The translations under genes and the position numbers were made by a program. The notes beneath the pieces were generated by a model, which made no database searches, was not told the origin of the DNA, and saw only the letters and a program-made list of their open reading frames with translations. 64,000 nucleotides of DNA, taken from Ferranicluibacter rubi. GTDB lineage: Bacteria; Pseudomonadota; Alphaproteobacteria; Rhizobiales; Rhizobiaceae. Location of the stretch: the NCBI RefSeq assembly GCF_011603255.1, contig NZ_JAANCM010000016.1:1-64000 (forward strand). The letters are read 5' to 3'. The number at the start of each line of letters is the position of its first letter. Positions within the stretch are counted from its first letter, which is position 1. This document shows positions 43,469 through 53,291 of this stretch, one piece after another.

Positions 43469-44674
43469 ATGCCGGATTTCTTCACGCTGTTCGTTGTCGT
43501 CCTGCTCCTCAGCCTTTCGCATTGCGTACTATGGGGCATGCTCGCCTACCGGTATAGGGATCTGCATGCTGCGCGTTACTGGCTCGCCGGAAGCGCCGCT
43601 GGCGTCGTTGGCGGGATCGCACTTTCTCTTCAAGGTCAGAGTGGCCTCCTCGCGAACACAGTAGCGGGCAACGGCTTTATCATTCTTGGCTTCTACCTCA
43701 ACTGGTGTGGTTCGCGTCTCTTTCACGGCGATACCGTTCAAGGTGTGAGGACCTCCATCTTGGTCGTCATAAGCATTCTGGTAATGCTCGCGACATTTCA
43801 CGCGTGGTATGGCCGCAATCCTGTCTACACGCTGGCTCAGTCGATCCCGCTGGCACTAGCGGCCAGCTATCTTCTGCGTAGACACCGCAGGGATCTTGGA
43901 GCGGTTTTTGCCGCCATAGCAATGGGGGCGGGCGTGTTGTCCCACAGTGTCATCGCTGGGGGCAACCTGCTCATCGTGACTGGCATTAGGCCTGACCTCC
44001 AGCTTTATCAGGTCGCATCGATTGACCTTCTGGTCTTCCTGTTCGCCTCGGTCATCTGGAACTTCGGGTTTCTTCTCTCAGCCGTCGAGCACTTGCGCTC
44101 ACAAGTCGAGCGGTTGGCAAACCAGGATGAGTTAACGGGGATCGCCAATCGCAGAATGTTTATGACGTGTCTGAGCAGGACCTGTGCTCATGCCGGCGCC
44201 GGACACAATTTCAGCCTGCTCTTGTTCGATCTCGATCGGTTCAAGGCGATCAACGATAAACATGGGCACGCGGCGGGCGACGCAGCACTGAAGCACGTTG
44301 TTGAGGTGATCATGGGGCAGTTGCGAAACGGCGAAGTCTTTGCCCGCCTTGGCGGAGACGAATTCGGTCTATTGCTCCCCCAAACAAGCGCACACGACGC
44401 AGCAACCGTTGCAGTTCGCATCGTTAGCGCAGTTCAGGGCACACCGGTGCGATGGAATGCCATGCGACTGCCTGTCACGGTAAGCATCGGCGTTGTTACG
44501 CAAAATCAATCTTCTGCCACACCTGAAACCCTGTTGGAGAATGCTGACAGCGCGCTCTATGAGACGAAACGCCGGGGTCGGAACGGCTACACAGCGTTTG
44601 GCTCGACGTCTATCGCCTCCAACATCATTCATCTCTCAGATTTTTCAGAGTCTGGATCTGTCTTGAGGTCCTAA
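43469..44674 (+). CDS. Membrane diguanylate cyclase (GGDEF)
   Basis: 401 aa. The first half has about seven hydrophobic helices (FFTLFVVVLLLSLSHCVLWG at the start), a membrane sensor of unknown ligand. The GGDEF domain begins at LANQDELTGIANRRMF, with FDLDRFKAINDKHGH and the active motif RLGGDEFGLLLP near residue 295. An RxxD inhibitory site is not obvious. Synthesises c-di-GMP. Stands alone, 180 bases before the dual-domain protein. Confidence 0.92.
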   Translation: MPDFFTLFVVVLLLSLSHCVLWGMLAYRYRDLHAARYWLAGSAAGVVGGIALSLQGQSGLLANTVAGNGFIILGFYLNWCGSRLFHGDTVQGVRTSILVVISILVMLATFHAWYGRNPVYTLAQSIPLALAASYLLRRHRRDLGAVFAAIAMGAGVLSHSVIAGGNLLIVTGIRPDLQLYQVASIDLLVFLFASVIWNFGFLLSAVEHLRSQVERLANQDELTGIANRRMFMTCLSRTCAHAGAGHNFSLLLFDLDRFKAINDKHGHAAGDAALKHVVEVIMGQLRNGEVFARLGGDEFGLLLPQTSAHDAATVAVRIVSAVQGTPVRWNAMRLPVTVSIGVVTQNQSSATPETLLENADSALYETKRRGRNGYTAFGSTSIASNIIHLSDFSESGSVLRS

Positions 44675-44851
44675 TTCCGATCTACTGTTTCCGAGCACCT
44701 GGCGTCCGCCGGGTATGCTGGTTGATTCCAGGTCGCAGGCGAGCATTCCCCTGCTGCAGTAACCATTTATTCAGGATGCTTTTAATTCAGTGGGGTAGTT
44801 AACGTTGCAACCTCATCGCTATGCTACCTTCCATTGGGGAAAGGAGCAGCC

Positions 44852-46708
44852 GTGCTGATTGAAGTTCAAAACAGTATTTTGAGGATGGTTGCTCAGGGCG
44901 ACGACCTCGAGGCAACACTTGCTACGTTGTGCCGTCAACTGGAAAGCCTGTTGCCGGGCACGCGGACGTCGATCCTGACACTAGATTCACACGGCTTGTT
45001 GCATCCATGCGCAGCACCAAGTTTGCCAAAAGCCTACTCGGCCGCGCTAGACGGTATCCTGATCGGCCCATCCGTGGGATCTTGCGGATCTGCCGCATAT
45101 CTGCAGCGGGTTGTTGTGGTTGATGACATTGAGAGCGATCCGAGGTGGGCCGCCTTTAAAGGCTTGGCTGAGGCTGCGGGTTTCAAGGCATGCTATTCCA
45201 GTCCCATCTTTGGCAGCAGGGGCCTTGTCCTTGGCACGTTCGCGCTGTATTTCGACGAGGCCCGCGGTCCAACAGCCTTGGAACAAAGCGTTGTCGAAGG
45301 TTGCCTGCCGCTCTGCATGATCGCCCTTGAGCGTCACGAGAGATACCTGGAGCGGGAGCGTCTCGCGTATACCGACGCATTAACGGGGCTTACCAATCGA
45401 GCAAAATACAACAAGGACCTAAAAACCGTCCCTTGCTCCGGGTGGTCACTGGTGCTGATCGATATCGACAACCTCAAAAGCGTGAACGACACGTTCGGTC
45501 ACGCTGCCGGCGACGACTTGATTACAGCTGTGGCAGCTCGCATTGCCAACGCTGCAAGCACGTTACGGTCCTATCGCATCGGTGGCGACGAGTTTGCGGT
45601 CATCGTAGATGACACGGATATCGATCCCGCAGACCTAGCCGAATGTATCGGTCGGAAGGTGAGCCTCCCGGCCACCTGCGGGGAGCACACAGCGTTCCCT
45701 ACCGTTACGATTGGTATCGCCCATTCCCGGGCTGGGCTCAAGGTTGCGGAGGTTCGCCAGAACGCAGACATCGCTCTCTATCACGCTAAGGAAGGAATGC
45801 GCGGGGGCGTACTTATCTTCAACGCTGCGCTGACCACGGCCATTTCCAGACGTGTTGAAGCCATTCATAAGGTAGCCGCCGCCCTCAAGGACAACAGGGT
45901 AGAGGCGTGGTATCAGCCGATCGTTCGGATAGACACTGGAGACATTGTCGGCGTAGAAGCTCTGGCTCGCATCCGCACACTCGATGGCGTGATCGTGCCC
46001 GCGGCTGAATTTTTTGAAGCCACCAAAGATGCCCAGGTCGCAGCAGCTCTGACACGACGCATGATCGAGTGCATCGCTCGCGATGTCGGTGGATGGCTCA
46101 GGCTTGGCATCCCGTTTCAACATGTGGGCATCAACCTTTCTGCCGCAGACTTCTCATGCACGGATTTGCCGGAAAGCCTTGAGAGTGCCTTTAGGCAGGA
46201 AGGAGTGCCGCTGCATCATGCCGTTTTAGAAGTGACGGAATCCGTTTACCTCGGTGATCGCGACCGGCGTGTTGCGAAGAAGATTGCGTCGCTACGCGCT
46301 TCAGGTTTGCGGGTTGCCCTCGACGATTTCGGGACTGGCTTTGCGTCCCTCACCCACCTCATCACCGTTCCTGTCGATATTATCAAGATCGACAAATCCT
46401 TCACCGATCTCTTAGGGCCCAACGACCCGGGCACGAGCATCGTTGAGGGCATACTCCATATCGCCAAATGCCTTGGCATCAGGGTTGTCGCGGAGGGCAT
46501 TGAAACCCGCGAACAAGCAAAGCTCCTGCTGGAGCGGGGATGTGTTCTTGGCCAAGGCTATTACTACTCAAAGGCACTACCTCCTGGCCAGATCTGCGAG
46601 CTTCTGCGCGAGCGCGGACAGCGCTTGGACAAGGTTTCCGCACTGAACGATACGCTGAACCGTCTTCGAGGCCAATCAGGATCCAATCCCGAACGAGGTG
46701 TAGCGTGA
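44852..46708 (+). CDS. GAF-GGDEF-EAL dual-domain c-di-GMP protein
   Basis: 618 aa, cytoplasmic. GAF domain at about residues 15-165. GGDEF domain has DALTGLTNRAKYNK and an intact IGGDEFAVIV near residue 243. EAL domain has GVEALARI (residue about 367), LEVTESVYLGD, DDFGTGFASL (about 490) and AEGIET, so both synthesis and breakdown are possible. I start at the GTG at 44852, five bases after AAGGAG; a TTG 18 bases upstream is in frame but has no such site. With its two neighbours it makes this region rich in c-di-GMP signalling. Confidence 0.92.
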   Translation: MLIEVQNSILRMVAQGDDLEATLATLCRQLESLLPGTRTSILTLDSHGLLHPCAAPSLPKAYSAALDGILIGPSVGSCGSAAYLQRVVVVDDIESDPRWAAFKGLAEAAGFKACYSSPIFGSRGLVLGTFALYFDEARGPTALEQSVVEGCLPLCMIALERHERYLERERLAYTDALTGLTNRAKYNKDLKTVPCSGWSLVLIDIDNLKSVNDTFGHAAGDDLITAVAARIANAASTLRSYRIGGDEFAVIVDDTDIDPADLAECIGRKVSLPATCGEHTAFPTVTIGIAHSRAGLKVAEVRQNADIALYHAKEGMRGGVLIFNAALTTAISRRVEAIHKVAAALKDNRVEAWYQPIVRIDTGDIVGVEALARIRTLDGVIVPAAEFFEATKDAQVAAALTRRMIECIARDVGGWLRLGIPFQHVGINLSAADFSCTDLPESLESAFRQEGVPLHHAVLEVTESVYLGDRDRRVAKKIASLRASGLRVALDDFGTGFASLTHLITVPVDIIKIDKSFTDLLGPNDPGTSIVEGILHIAKCLGIRVVAEGIETREQAKLLLERGCVLGQGYYYSKALPPGQICELLRERGQRLDKVSALNDTLNRLRGQSGSNPERGVA

Positions 46709-47094
46709 TCTAACGCTTGTTTCACCTTACGAGATGCCAACCGCTAACCGTAAACCCCAATCCGGTAATTCGTCTTTTGTGCAACGAGCTGATAGACAAC
46801 TGTACCCGCTGCGACACTGCACGTTCTACACGAAAAATACGCCCCGACATAAATGACGGAACTCCGAAGAATTCGGTTTTAGTTCTCCTTCTTCTCCCAT
46901 TCGCCTCGAAGTAGATCTGAACCATTGACATTCACAACCAATGAACTCGCCGATGGACCCAAACGATAGTAGCGACAGGGAGGTCTTGAGGTTTCAACGC
47001 TGCCCATTGGAGCCAACGTTACCAATGACGAGGATATCATCAAAGCGTGTCCTGCGTGTGGTGACGCGCTCTCCCTTCGATGGCATCTTCTCCA
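46709..47094. other. Intergenic, nothing supported
   Basis: About 390 bases. A 69-codon minus-strand frame at 46722-46931 begins with a basic run (GRRRRTKTEF) that recalls PilZ domains but does not continue like one. No RNA gene or repeat seen. Confidence 0.4.
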
Positions 47095-49239
47095 TCAAGA
47101 AGCCATCGCGTAGTATGCTTGTTCTGACCTGCGGCCGCTCACTGTCTTGAACCCACGTAGAAGCTCAGCAAGATCTTCCGTCTCCTGCGTTAGGCTCTGT
47201 GCTGCAGCCGTTGTTTCCTCAACCATAGCCGCGTTCTGCTGCGTGACCTTGTCCATCTCGTCACCCGCGGCCGACACTTCGCGTAGGCTGTGCGCCTGAT
47301 CGCGAGAAGATACAGCAATCTCGGTGATGGTTGCATTCATGGCGCTCACTTGGCTGACGATCTGCTGAAGCGAGACCCCGGACTCGCCTACCAGCCGCAC
47401 CCCCGTGTCGACTTCCTTCGCCGACGTTGAAATCAGATCCTTGATTTCCCGGGCCGCCTTCGCGGAACGTTGGGCAAGCTCGCGAACTTCCTGTGCCACA
47501 ACTGCAAAGCCCCGGCCGGCTTCCCCAGCGCGCGCAGCTTCCACGCCGGCATTCAGCGCAAGAAGGTTCGTCTGGAAAGCGATCTCATCGATAACATTGA
47601 TAATATTGCCGATCTTCAACGACGATCCCTGAATTTCCGTCATTGCGGCGATGGCACGAGCGACGATTTCACCACCCTTCTCGGCGGTGGTTCGCGCCGT
47701 CGCCACCACGCTCTGGGCGCGGCTGGCGCCTTCGGCAGTTCCATTCACACCGCGCGTCACATCGCCCAGTGCTGCAACGGTTTCCTCGAGCGAGGCAGCC
47801 TGCTGTTCGGTACGACGAGCCAGATCATTGGAGGCGGTGGAGATTTCGGCAAGCCCTGAACGGATGGTGCCGACGGCGCGAATGACAGAGTCTACCACGT
47901 CCTGGAGACTTTCCACCGAGCTGTTGAAGTGGTCACGAATCTTGACATAGCGTTGATCGACCGCGCCGACCCGGATGGTCAGGTCGCCCTTCGATAGCGC
48001 GTCGAGCCCCAACGAGATCTGGCGAAAAGCATGTTCCATCACATCGGCATCGCTCAAGCGCTCGGCCTCTTGGCGCAGACGCCCCTCTTCGGCGGACAAA
48101 CGTGCGCGTTCGGCGTTTGATTCCGCGATCAGCTTGGCGCGACCGGTCTCTTGGAAGATCTTCAGCGAGCGCGCCATTGCGCCCAGTTCATGCCTGTATT
48201 CTGCGCCTGTTATCGTGAACTGGTCGTCGCCGCGCGCCAGCCGCTCCATCGACTGCGCCATCTTGCTGACAGCCGAGGAGATCAGCTTGCCGATGAAGTA
48301 GGACAGCACAAGGCCGATAACGATCAGAAGGCCGCTGATGACAAGCGTCGTGTTGCTAGCGGAAGCAACCGTCTCGTCCACCGAGCCGTCGAGCGTCTTC
48401 TGCGCGCCGGCAATGCCGGCTTGCAGCTCTTCAAATTCTGCAGAGATTTTTGGTGCAAGCACGCTGAGTTGCGTCTGGCGAATGCTGTCGCTGTTCTGGA
48501 GAACGGTCCTCATGTCACCGAGACGCGCCGTGTAGTTCTGCATGAGCTGTTCAGCACCGAGCAGGCGCTTTTTCTACAGCTCGTTCCGTGCAGCCTCCAA
48601 CGCACTACCGTTGAGCGACACTGCTTGCGCAAGTGCCGCCTGCGCCGTTTCGTAGGCGGCGAAGTCTCCCGCGTGAACGAAGCGCTCGGAGTAATAGAGG
48701 CTACGGTTCAGCGCATCGAGGGTCGCCGCTGTTTTTTGCAGCAGAGCCACGTCGTTCTGGCGGCCGGCGCTGGTCATCACATCGTTCAGCGCAACGCCCG
48801 TCCACGGTCCGAACTCGGTGACCTTTGAAATTAGCATATCGCGCTTAGCTTGTAGCAGGACAATCTGCTCGAAGGCCTTACTGTAGGACGCGATATCCTC
48901 CCGGATCGTTGCGAGGCCTGCCATCAGATCACCATTGCCGTCGAAGCGCTGGTCAGCGACCTCGAAAGCCTTCACTCCTGCGCGAAAGCGGTCCACGATC
49001 GCTTGGCCGGGCGTTGCGCGGAATGTCTCGACCGACATCTGAATCTCGTTCAGACGGTCGCTGTACTCCGATATCGCAAGGCTCTGGCCCGTCGTGGTGC
49101 GGTAGGATGCGAAGATGGAGGCAAGCCCGTTCAGACCGGAAAGGGCTGTTATCGTCAGCAAGCTCATCAGGAGGATCAGGGGTATGAAGCCGGCGGTGAT
49201 CTGGGCGCGGATACCGCGCTTATTCCATAAAGAAAGCAT
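47095..49239 (-). pseudogene. Methyl-accepting chemotaxis protein interrupted by an amber codon
   Basis: One frame of 714 codons with a single internal TAG at 48574-48576. The first part (49239-48577) starts after AGAGG and has a membrane helix (ITAGFIPLILLMSLLTITAL) and a periplasmic helical domain ending AARNEL. After the stop the frame goes on as [14 protein letters not shown], a second membrane helix, a HAMP domain, and the signalling tip [20 protein letters not shown]. Replacing TAG with CAG would restore the expected Gln. The downstream part could only be made from an internal start at 48543. Likely non-functional receptor or a sequencing error. Confidence 0.9.
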
Positions 49240-49255
49240 CTCAGACCTCTTCTAT

Positions 49256-49408
49256 TCACTGGCTGTTCGGCAGATATTTTGCGACGGTCTGTGGCGTGAC
49301 TAGTTCGAACGGAATGTTGTTCTCCCGTGGCACGGTCTGCTTCTGGGCGAGCTTAATGGCTGCATCCAGCGCGCCAGCGCCTTGTCCCGTTGCACTCTGA
49401 AGCACGGT
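49256..49408 (-). pseudogene. C-terminal remnant of a sugar ABC binding protein (RbsB-like), cut by IS21
   Basis: Fifty codons read TVLQSATGQGAGALDAAIKL and then PFELVTPQTVAKYLPNSQ before a TGA, the usual end of ribose/galactose-type periplasmic proteins. The upstream part is gone; the frame stops exactly at the IS21 left end at 49409. Its position 16 bases before the chemoreceptor gene suggests binding protein and receptor formed a chemotaxis pair. Confidence 0.8.
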
Positions 49409-51897
49409 TGTTGGTTTTCACGCGGAACTGAGCCGGTTTTTCCACCGAGAAGTGAGCCACCTCTGAGTATGGTTTTCTGATCAGGGTTTGGTCAAGGGGT
49501 TGGCTTTTTGTCCTTTCTTCTGCGCTGCTGCAGCCGAGCTGGCCTTGAAGCGGAAGCTGTCATTTCCTGTTTCCAGGATATGGCAACGGTGGGTCAGACG
49601 GTCGAGCAGAGCCGTGGTCATCTTGGCGTCGCCGAAGACTGTTGCCCATTCGCTGAAGCTGAGGTTGGTGGTGATGATGACGCTGGTGCGTTCGTAGAGC
49701 TTGCTCAACAGGTGGAAGAGCAGCGCTCCGCCTGAGGCGCTGAACGGCAGGTATCCCAACTCGTCCAAGATGAGCAGATCGAGGCGCACCAAGGTCTCCG
49801 CGATCTGGCCCGCCTTGCCCTTGGCCTTCTCCTGCTCGAGAGCATTGACCAGTTCGATGGTCGAGAAGAAGCGGACCTTTCGGCGATGATGCTCGATCGC
49901 TTGGATTCCAAGACCGGTCGCGACATGCGTTTTTCCAGTGCCAGGGCCACCGATTAGGACAACGTTCTGCGCCCCATCCATATACTCGCATCGATGCAGT
50001 TGGCGCACGGTGGCCTCGTTGATCTCGCTGGCAGCGAAGTCGAAGCCGGAGATGTCTTTGTACGCAGGAAAGCGAGCGGCCTTCATATGATAGGCGATGG
50101 AGCGGACCTCGCGCTCGGCCATCTCGGCCTTCAGCAACTGTGACAGGATGGGCACGGCCGCATCAAAGGCAGGAGCCCCTTGCTCGATAAGGTCTGTGAC
50201 GGCTTGGGCCATGCCATACATCTTCAGGCTCCGTAGCATGATGACGACGGCAGCACTTGCGGGGTCATGACGCATGGCGACCCCTTCGATCCTGGCGCGT
50301 AGGCCATCATAGCGTTCGACATTGGCCTCGGGTTCACGCACCAAGGTCAGCGCCTGTGGCGTATCGATGTCGGGACCATCGATTGTCTTGCCGTCGATCA
50401 GCCGATGCAGCAGGTTCAGCACATGCGTCTTGGTCGCCACCCCCGCATCCAGGGCCAGTTCCACAGCCCTGAGGACGACCTGTTCGTCGTGATGAAGGAC
50501 AAGGGCCAGGATATCGGCCATCTCACGATCACCGCCGGGGCGGCGAAGCATCTGATCTTGCAACTGTCTGAAGGCCACCGGGAGTTCCAGAAAGGGTGCA
50601 CCGTTGCGCAGGGCACCGGGTTTGCGCTGGATGACGGCAAGGTAATGTCGCCAGTCGTAAATCGTTCGCGGCGGCTTGTCGTGGCTGCGCTCAATGACCC
50701 GCTCATGCTCGCATAGGATATTGCCCTCGGCCGCAACGACCAGTCTCTCGGGATAGATCCGCAGGCTGACGGGCCGGTTCGCAAACGATGCTGGCACGCT
50801 GTAACGATTCCGCTCGAAGGTGATCAGGCATGTCGGTGAGACGCGCTTGCTCTGCTCGACGAAGCCGTCAAACGCACCGGGGAGCGCCATCAATGCTGGT
50901 TGTTCTGCGGACCAGACGTCCGCGATCGTGCCGGGTAAGGTGCCGTGCGCCGTGTCGCGCCACAGGTCCTGGCAATGCTGTTCCAGCCAGGTATTCAATG
51001 CCGCCAGATCCGGAAAGTCCGGCATCTGTTGCCACAGCCGCGGTCGGGCATCCTGGACATTCTTCTCGACCTGACCCTTCTCCCAACCCTCGGCGGGATT
51101 GCAGAACTCGGGCGCAAAAACGTAGTGGTTCGTCATCGCGAGGAAACGGATATTGACCTGTCGCTCCTTGCCACGACCGACACGATCGACCGCTGTCTTC
51201 ATGTTATCGTAAATGCCGCGGCCAGGCACGCCGCCGAACACACGGAACCCGTGCCAGTGGGCGTCGAAGAGCATCTCGTGCGTTTGCAGCAGATAGGCCC
51301 TGACCAGAAACGCCCGGCTGTGTGATAGTTTGATATGGGCGACCTGCAGCTTCGTGCGCTCGCCGCCTATCACGGCATAATCTTCGCTCCAATCGAATTG
51401 GAACGCTTCGCCTGGGCGGAAGGACAGAGGAATGAATATGCCGCGGCCCACTGTCTGCTGCTCAGTCCGCCAGTCACGGGCGAACGCGGCAACCCGACCA
51501 TAGGAGCCAGTAAATCCGAGAGCCATCAGATCGGCATGAAGCTGCTTCAAGGTTCGGCGCTGCTTGCGCGACCTCCCGGCCTCGGTCTTCAGCCAGCCAG
51601 ATAGTTTATCGGCGAAAGGATCAAGCTTGCTCGGTCGTTCCGGTACCGTGAATGTCGGTTCGATCGTGCCGGCATTCAAATACTTCGCGATCGTGTTGCG
51701 TGACAACCCGGTGCGCCGGCTGATCTCCCGGATCGACTGTTTCTCACGCAGCGCCATCCGACGGATGATGTTTAAAAGTCCCATGTGGATCACTCCGTTG
51801 CCCCCGTCGCTCGCCGCGTTGGGGGGAAGGTTCACATGGCTCAATTCTCAATGGAAATTATGCGCCTAACCGGCTCAGTTCTACGTGGAAACCAACA
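49409..51897. mobile_element. IS21-family insertion sequence
   Basis: Ends match as inverted repeats starting TGTTGGTTTTCACGCGGAAC (left) and TGTTGGTTTCCACGTAGAAC (right, inverted), both continuing TGAGCCGGTT. Each end holds a second inner copy of the GAAnTGAGCC sequence, the multiple-repeat layout of IS21. No exact target duplication; the genes on the two sides are different and both truncated, which suggests a deletion or rearrangement at insertion. Confidence 0.9.
49481..51784 (-). CDS. Fused IstA-IstB (IS21 transposase plus ATPase in one frame)
   Basis: 767 aa. Residues 1 to about 510 are IstA: helix-turn-helix [20 protein letters not shown], the DDE core with [12 protein letters not shown] and [15 protein letters not shown] and the [15 protein letters not shown] motif. 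From about residue 525 the protein is IstB, beginning [20 protein letters not shown], with Walker [11 protein letters not shown], Walker [13 protein letters not shown] and sensor [15 protein letters not shown]. Usually these are two genes in overlapping frames; here no stop separates them. I start at 51784 with GGAG upstream. A separate IstB could still start at the internal ATG. Confidence 0.88.
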   Translation of the reverse strand: MGLLNIIRRMALREKQSIREISRRTGLSRNTIAKYLNAGTIEPTFTVPERPSKLDPFADKLSGWLKTEAGRSRKQRRTLKQLHADLMALGFTGSYGRVAAFARDWRTEQQTVGRGIFIPLSFRPGEAFQFDWSEDYAVIGGERTKLQVAHIKLSHSRAFLVRAYLLQTHEMLFDAHWHGFRVFGGVPGRGIYDNMKTAVDRVGRGKERQVNIRFLAMTNHYVFAPEFCNPAEGWEKGQVEKNVQDARPRLWQQMPDFPDLAALNTWLEQHCQDLWRDTAHGTLPGTIADVWSAEQPALMALPGAFDGFVEQSKRVSPTCLITFERNRYSVPASFANRPVSLRIYPERLVVAAEGNILCEHERVIERSHDKPPRTIYDWRHYLAVIQRKPGALRNGAPFLELPVAFRQLQDQMLRRPGGDREMADILALVLHHDEQVVLRAVELALDAGVATKTHVLNLLHRLIDGKTIDGPDIDTPQALTLVREPEANVERYDGLRARIEGVAMRHDPASAAVVIMLRSLKMYGMAQAVTDLIEQGAPAFDAAVPILSQLLKAEMAEREVRSIAYHMKAARFPAYKDISGFDFAASEINEATVRQLHRCEYMDGAQNVVLIGGPGTGKTHVATGLGIQAIEHHRRKVRFFSTIELVNALEQEKAKGKAGQIAETLVRLDLLILDELGYLPFSASGGALLFHLLSKLYERTSVIITTNLSFSEWATVFGDAKMTTALLDRLTHRCHILETGNDSFRFKASSAAAAQKKGQKANPLTKP

Positions 51898-52207
51898 ACG
51901 ATCCGATCAAGCGGACGAGAAATCCGGCGCTGACTTTGCCCTGGGGCACCGTCTTCATCGAGCCCGGCGCCCGCATGGCAGTGTCGAAATCCGTCTGGTC
52001 GTCACCTACCAGCGAACGCTGCGTCTTTATGGCGAGCCGGGCCTGTTCCGATGACAGGGGGGTCCCGGCAGCCTCCCCATCGGTTTCTAATGGTGCTGCC
52101 GCCGGGTCGAAGCCCTGGCGAATGTCACCCGTCTTTCCAGCCTGGATGTCGCCACGGACCTGTGCCGCGGTTGGATCCCGGTGGTGATGCTGTCTGTTCC
52201 TACACAT
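51898..52207 (-). pseudogene. Hypothetical gene truncated at its 3' end by IS21
   Basis: About 103 codons begin after GAGGGGATACG with MCRNRQHHHRDPTAAQVRGD and continue QAGKTGDIRQGFDPAAAPLE, then meet the IS21 right end and stop a few codons inside it. Composition is hydrophilic with a hydrophobic stretch near the break (FLVRLIG), perhaps the beginning of a membrane helix. Function unknown. Confidence 0.6.
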
Positions 52208-52290
52208 CGTATCCCCTCGTTATCCTACCCTGACGGGCTTATCGTCTCTGCCTCACGGCTATAAGCTCCGATGTGCGCTTCGGTACGGCG

Positions 52291-52420
52291 TCATCCATCC
52301 TGCACATGGCGGAATTGCAGATACGCCTGGTCGAGCGCCGCATCGATGAGGGCCATAAGCCCTGCGGAACGCTCAGTGCCCTCGAACCGAGCGATTTCCT
52401 TTGCGGCAGCTAGATGCACC
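52291..52420 (-). pseudogene. 3' part of a small gene split by IS66
   Basis: Reads from the 8-base duplication GATGCACC through LAAAKEIARFEGTERSAGLM and DQAYLQFRHVQDG to a TGA. Joined to the other part at 55296-55365 after removing the IS66 and one duplication copy, it makes one uninterrupted 63-codon frame. The protein is a soluble, helical, unrecognised small protein. Confidence 0.8.
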
Positions 52421-52480
52421 GTATGCCTCCGCCGAAGGCCGTCTGCCCTGATTTGGTGATTGGCTTTAAGTCCATGCCTT

Positions 52481-52885
52481 ATGTCATGCGCTACAATCAT
52501 TTCCCCTATTGAGGTCTCTTCCGCGGACGATCTTGGCCGTCGACGGGATTGGTCGGACGAAGAGAAGGTTCGGATCGTTGAGGAGAGCTTGCAAGGCTTT
52601 CGGCAGGGTTCAGTGACGGCGCGGCGATATGGATTGTCTCGGTCGTTGTTGACCCGTTGGCGTCGGGAATACCGGAGCGGGCTTCTGAGCGTTACCGCAT
52701 CAACAAGCTTCGTGCCGCTTTCGATTTTGCCGCCGCCGGCATCTTCCGAGATGGCCGGTCCGCTCTGGTCGGACGGCGACAAGACGATCGAGATCGGCCT
52801 GCCGAACGGTCGTCGCCTGACGATCCCGGCCTCGCTTGATCCGAACATCCTTGCCGGCCTTTTGCCGGTCCTGGATGCGTCATGA
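52481..52885 (+). CDS. tnpA: IS66 TnpA
   Basis: 134 aa. Helix-turn-helix of the IS66 Orf1/TnpA type: RRRDWSDEEKVRIVEESLQG then VTARRYGLSRSLLTRWRREY. It ends with the characteristic IEIGLPNGRRLTIPASLDP segment. The start is uncertain (no clear ribosome site; ATG at 52481 or a TTG at 52460). It overlaps tnpB by ATGA. Confidence 0.88.
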   Translation: MSCATIISPIEVSSADDLGRRRDWSDEEKVRIVEESLQGFRQGSVTARRYGLSRSLLTRWRREYRSGLLSVTASTSFVPLSILPPPASSEMAGPLWSDGDKTIEIGLPNGRRLTIPASLDPNILAGLLPVLDAS

Positions 52886-53232
52886 TCGCCTTTCCGGCCG
52901 GGGTGAAGGTGTGGATCGCGGGCGGCGTGACGGACATGCGTTGCGGCATGAACAGCCTGGCGCTGAAGGTGCAACAGGGTCTTGGCCGCGATCCTCATGG
53001 CGGTGAGGTCTTCTGCTTCCGGGGTCGCAAGGGTGATCTGATCAAGGTTTTGTGGCACGACGGGATCGGCATGTCGCTTTACCTGAAGCGGCTTGAGGCT
53101 GGAAAGTTCATCTGGCCGGTCAGCCAGAATAGCTCCGCCGTGCCAGTGTCGGCGGCGCAACTCGGCTATCTTCTGGAAGGGATCGACTGGCGCAATCCAC
53201 GCTGGACGCAGCGACCTGCAACGGCAGGATAG
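52882..53232 (+). CDS. tnpB: IS66 TnpB (Orf2-like)
   Basis: 116 aa, standard length. The family motifs AGVKVWIAGGVTDMRCGMNS, VFCFRGRKGDLIKVLWHDG and YLKRLEAGKFIWP are complete. TnpB is needed for IS66 transposition by an unknown mechanism. Translationally coupled to tnpA; 59 bases precede tnpC. Confidence 0.95.
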   Translation: MIAFPAGVKVWIAGGVTDMRCGMNSLALKVQQGLGRDPHGGEVFCFRGRKGDLIKVLWHDGIGMSLYLKRLEAGKFIWPVSQNSSAVPVSAAQLGYLLEGIDWRNPRWTQRPATAG

Positions 53233-53291
53233 TCGCCAACCGTTCCACTGTTTTTGTTGGGCTTTCTGTGGTTCCATGGTAGCTTTCGGCC

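Noticed and set aside
46722-46931. A possible small PilZ-domain gene
   Set aside because: The basic RRRR start recalls PilZ, but the DxSxxG motif does not follow and no ribosome site is clear.
52291-53277. A 328-codon minus-strand frame across IS66 tnpA and tnpB
   Set aside because: Only its last 43 codons, outside the IS66 end, are real (part of the split small gene). The remainder is antisense to tnpA and tnpB.
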